Part shown: positions 37,789 to 39,885 of the stretch, in pieces
Position numbering within the stretch: the first letter of the stretch is position 1
How the letters are laid out: the number at the start of each line of letters is the position of its first letter
Source of the DNA: JAYZDB01 sp036338025
GTDB taxonomy: Bacteria > Planctomycetota > UBA1135 > UBA2386
Direction of reading: 5' to 3'
Assembly (NCBI GenBank): GCA_036338025.1
Contig: JAYZDB010000190.1
Coordinates: forward strand, 1 to 39,885
DNA length: 39,885 nucleotides
The notes under the pieces: model-generated
What the model was told of the DNA's origin: nothing
Database searches by the model: none
The model's input: only the letters and a program-made list of their open reading frames with translations
Made by a program: the position numbers and the translations under genes

Positions 37789-38300
37789 TGGCAACTCAGA
37801 ACTACACTTTGAGAACAGCGGAACGAACCTTCACCAGGGTCGGACCGGACGTTCTCGCTTCCGCCGGCGATGTGACCACCGTTGCCGCAAGCTCTTCGCC
37901 GCTCGGCGTCAGGGTCGATGGCGCAAACCTGGCGGTTCTGCTGCCGTTCGGGACTGGCAACAGCCCCGAGAACAAGACGTTTCACTTTTCAGTGTTCGGG
38001 GTTTCGACTGACAACACAGGATCGGTTTTCTACCCCGTGTACATTGCAAAGTTCAAGGCCACCCTTGGCAGCACGACGGGGCTTGCGGGTGCGCCTGACG
38101 CAGCCGCGGATGACAGCGACTTCTTTGCTGACAAGATCGAGCTCGTGGACGGCGACACCAGCTGCCGGATCGTAAGCGGTGAGAACAACACGATCGCATC
38201 CGTGCATGTGGACTTGGCTGGGGCCAGTCGTTTGCTGGTCACCTTCTCGGATGTCGGCACCCCGCCCACGTCCTACAACTGTCTGTTCGGAACGATCTGA
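37785..38300 (+). CDS. Beta-rich virion-associated protein
   Basis: 171 residues from ATG 37785 (AAGGAG upstream, MM start; the second ATG at 37788 is also possible). The sequence is beta-rich with few charged helices: NYTLRTAERTFTRVGPDVLASAGDVTTVAASSSPLGVRVDG, KTFHFSVFGVSTDNTGSVFYPVYIAKFKATLG and LVDGDTSCRIVSGENNTIASVHVDLAGASRLLVTFS. Such a composition suits a head-decoration or fibre-base protein. It lies between a small membrane protein and the LamG fibre, which supports a virion role. No family recognised. Confidence 0.6.
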   Translation: MMATQNYTLRTAERTFTRVGPDVLASAGDVTTVAASSSPLGVRVDGANLAVLLPFGTGNSPENKTFHFSVFGVSTDNTGSVFYPVYIAKFKATLGSTTGLAGAPDAAADDSDFFADKIELVDGDTSCRIVSGENNTIASVHVDLAGASRLLVTFSDVGTPPTSYNCLFGTI

Positions 38301-39885
38301 TGCTGCAGCCACCTGTCCTTGACAGGTGCAGAGCTCTCGGCGCGTCTGCGGTCTATGTCGAGGACGATGGTTCGCATCTGTACAACGCAGCTTTCGGACA
38401 CCCCCTGAGCGAAATGCTCAACCCCGAGGCCAGCGTTGCGTTTGTCCTGGCTGACAGGAGCAAGGGCACAACGGCTCACAACAAATGCGGCTCAGGTGAC
38501 GGCACCTATGGAGGCAGCCTCGGAGCTTCGCCGACTGACACCACAGACAGCCCGTCAGTCAACGATCCCTGGCCGGATCCGCTGACGAAGTCCGTTGACG
38601 TGTCGCTCAATGCGTCAGTCACAGCGAGTCTGACGGCGTCCTCCGGACTTGTGTCTGCTACCAACAACCCGCCGGCCGGATCGACCCCAGGCTTCGGCAT
38701 CGGGTTCTGGTTCAAGATCCCCGCTACGAAAACCAACGCGACAGACTTCACGGCCCTGGAGTTCGCAACCACGTCCGGCAGTAACAACGTCACCCTCGAG
38801 GTGCAGATTGCCAGGACATCAAGCTGCCACAAGCCAACGGTCACAATTGTCACAGACAACCAGACGAAGACCTTGGAGCCGGACCAAGACGATGCGCCGC
38901 ACAGCACCTACGGGCAGGACAACCCGAAGGAGTGGCACTACCTGGCGGTCTCTGTCTCCACGTCGATTGCTCGTCTCTACATTGACGGCCTCGAGTCAGC
39001 AGTAGCTAGTGGCACATACACCTTCGACGGAAAGACCACGGGCACGTTCAACATTAACCGCAAGGCAGACGGCACCAACGGGTGCAGTTCTGGTGGCGGC
39101 ATGCTGTACTCCTCGGCGGTCGTTTACAAGACCCCGCCTTCTGCGGCCGACATCTCTCGCATCTACCAATCGTATCGTCGGTCGATGGACATCCCATCCA
39201 CCGGGTCAGGCCCCTTCAATACGCGGCCACCAGTGAAGCCGAGCGACGGTCCGATTGCACGCTGCGACCACGGCTACCACGTCTTGGTTGACATGAAGGC
39301 ATCCAGCACAGCTGCCGGCTTCCGAGACTCAGATTGGAAAACCCACCAGCGACGACTGTGGGCAGGTGGTCCCAGCATGTTCTTGATGCATCGTCTCGAC
39401 TACGACCCCGCCAAGACCAGCGGCCTGCAGGGCGACAACATCCTTTTCGACTTCGAGGCTCAAGGGTACGGCGGCTGGCAAATATGCGGTGGGACACACG
39501 CACCGATCAACAACACGACAGACACCGATGGCATCCTGTTCTACAAGAAAGACCGCGGCTGGGCTATCGAGGTCACCACTAAGCCGGCGGGTGGATCGGC
39601 GGAAAACCGGACCTTCACCAGGGACGACGTGTACCCGGCGTCCACGTCACAGGACTACGAGTCCGTCATGCTCGGGCACGAGGGAGACGGAGCAAAGTCG
39701 CTATCGCAGATACGCGCAGGCTCGAGCTACTTTGCCACAGAGGCAGGGAGCGGCACGACAGCGAGGTTCGCACCACTGTTCACGAACGAATCAGCAGGAG
39801 GCACCGCGATGCAGCCGGACTCGGATGATCTGAGCCGGTACGCAGTGCTTGCGTATTTTCCTGACCTTCTCACCGCGTCTGAGTA
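38300..39885 (+). CDS. LamG-type tail fibre / receptor-binding protein (5' part, continues at base 2)
   Basis: An uninterrupted frame from ATG 38300 (sharing a base with the preceding TGA) to the window end, continuing at bases 2-169 after the circular join for 568 residues in all. A concanavalin/LamG-type domain is visible at about 130-300: FGIGFWFKIPAT, NNVTLEVQIA, EWHYLAVSVSTSIARLYIDG and YSSAVVYKTPPSAADISRIYQSY, the strand and W-H-x-x-x-V pattern of sugar-binding jelly rolls. The second half is aromatic and Gly-rich (GGWQICGGTHAPINN, RGWAIEVTTKPAGG). It likely binds a surface glycan. It is easily missed because it has no stop inside the linear window. Confidence 0.85.
   Translation, partial: MLQPPVLDRCRALGASAVYVEDDGSHLYNAAFGHPLSEMLNPEASVAFVLADRSKGTTAHNKCGSGDGTYGGSLGASPTDTTDSPSVNDPWPDPLTKSVDVSLNASVTASLTASSGLVSATNNPPAGSTPGFGIGFWFKIPATKTNATDFTALEFATTSGSNNVTLEVQIARTSSCHKPTVTIVTDNQTKTLEPDQDDAPHSTYGQDNPKEWHYLAVSVSTSIARLYIDGLESAVASGTYTFDGKTTGTFNINRKADGTNGCSSGGGMLYSSAVVYKTPPSAADISRIYQSYRRSMDIPSTGSGPFNTRPPVKPSDGPIARCDHGYHVLVDMKASSTAAGFRDSDWKTHQRRLWAGGPSMFLMHRLDYDPAKTSGLQGDNILFDFEAQGYGGWQICGGTHAPINNTTDTDGILFYKKDRGWAIEVTTKPAGGSAENRTFTRDDVYPASTSQDYESVMLGHEGDGAKSLSQIRAGSSYFATEAGSGTTARFAPLFTNESAGGTAMQPDSDDLSRYAVLAYFPDLLTASE
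39838..39885. repeat. Terminal overlap copy 2 (circular assembly)
   Basis: Identical to bases 1-48. It lies within the fibre gene and keeps its frame when joined to base 49, so the window is a full circle with one redundant 48-bp overlap. Confidence 0.93.

Noticed and set aside
1..39885. CRISPR arrays, rRNA genes, tRNA genes or insertion sequences
   Set aside because: I scanned for regularly spaced repeats, conserved RNA strings and transposase motifs and found none that could be supported by eye.

Overview
The window reads as one complete, circularly assembled genome of a temperate, T7-type podovirus. Its last 48 bases (39838-39885) repeat its first 48, so the unit genome is about 39,837 bp and the breakpoint is arbitrary, falling inside a tail-fibre gene. 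All convincing genes lie on the + strand, are tightly packed, and often overlap by ATGA or TGATG. Base composition is GC-rich throughout. The host is not stated. The tyrosine recombinase carries a C-terminal signature (LRQTRDT ... HVACAWLGHS ... HYLSV) that I associate with integrases of Planctomycetes, so a marine planctomycete-like host is my best inference, not a proof.

Layout, starting at the main non-coding region. (1) 20735-21253 is a 519-bp gene-free stretch with homopolymer C and G runs and several inverted repeats, a candidate control or replication region. (2) 21254-22547 holds a small Cys-rich protein and a sliding-clamp-like protein, closed by a strong intrinsic terminator. (3) 22576-24085 is the lysogeny module: a perfect 16-bp palindrome abutting a consensus TTGACA, a ribbon-helix-helix regulator and the integrase. 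(4) 24230-32515 is DNA metabolism: a probable ssDNA-annealing/OB protein ending in an SSB-like DDIPF tip, Gp157, a Zn-finger protein, an SF2 helicase, a C5 cytosine methyltransferase, a TOPRIM primase, a PD-(D/E)XK endonuclease and a single-subunit RNA polymerase. (5) 32496-38300 holds a possible permuted papain-fold protein, portal, scaffold, capsid and accessory head proteins. (6) 38300 through the junction to 8224 holds a LamG-type fibre, a lipoprotein, two paralogous fibres, two tandem tail tubular A-type proteins, tail tubular B and two internal virion proteins. (7) 8221-20734 holds a 2546-residue gp16-like ejection protein with a metalloprotease motif, terminase small subunit, a metallophosphoesterase, terminase large subunit, a cluster of tiny Lys/Arg-rich proteins, a membrane protein and a Cys-containing protein.

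How it fits together: the virus encodes its own T7-like RNA polymerase, placed directly before the structural genes as in phiKMV-like phages, but I find no DNA polymerase of any family. Instead it carries a primase, a helicase, a clamp-like protein and a protein with an SSB-type C-terminal tip. Together these suggest capture of the host replisome rather than autonomous T7-style replication. No classical CI repressor or recognised endolysin is visible. The RHH protein and the palindrome-rich region are the best candidates for the lysogeny switch, and the lysis system appears unfamiliar.
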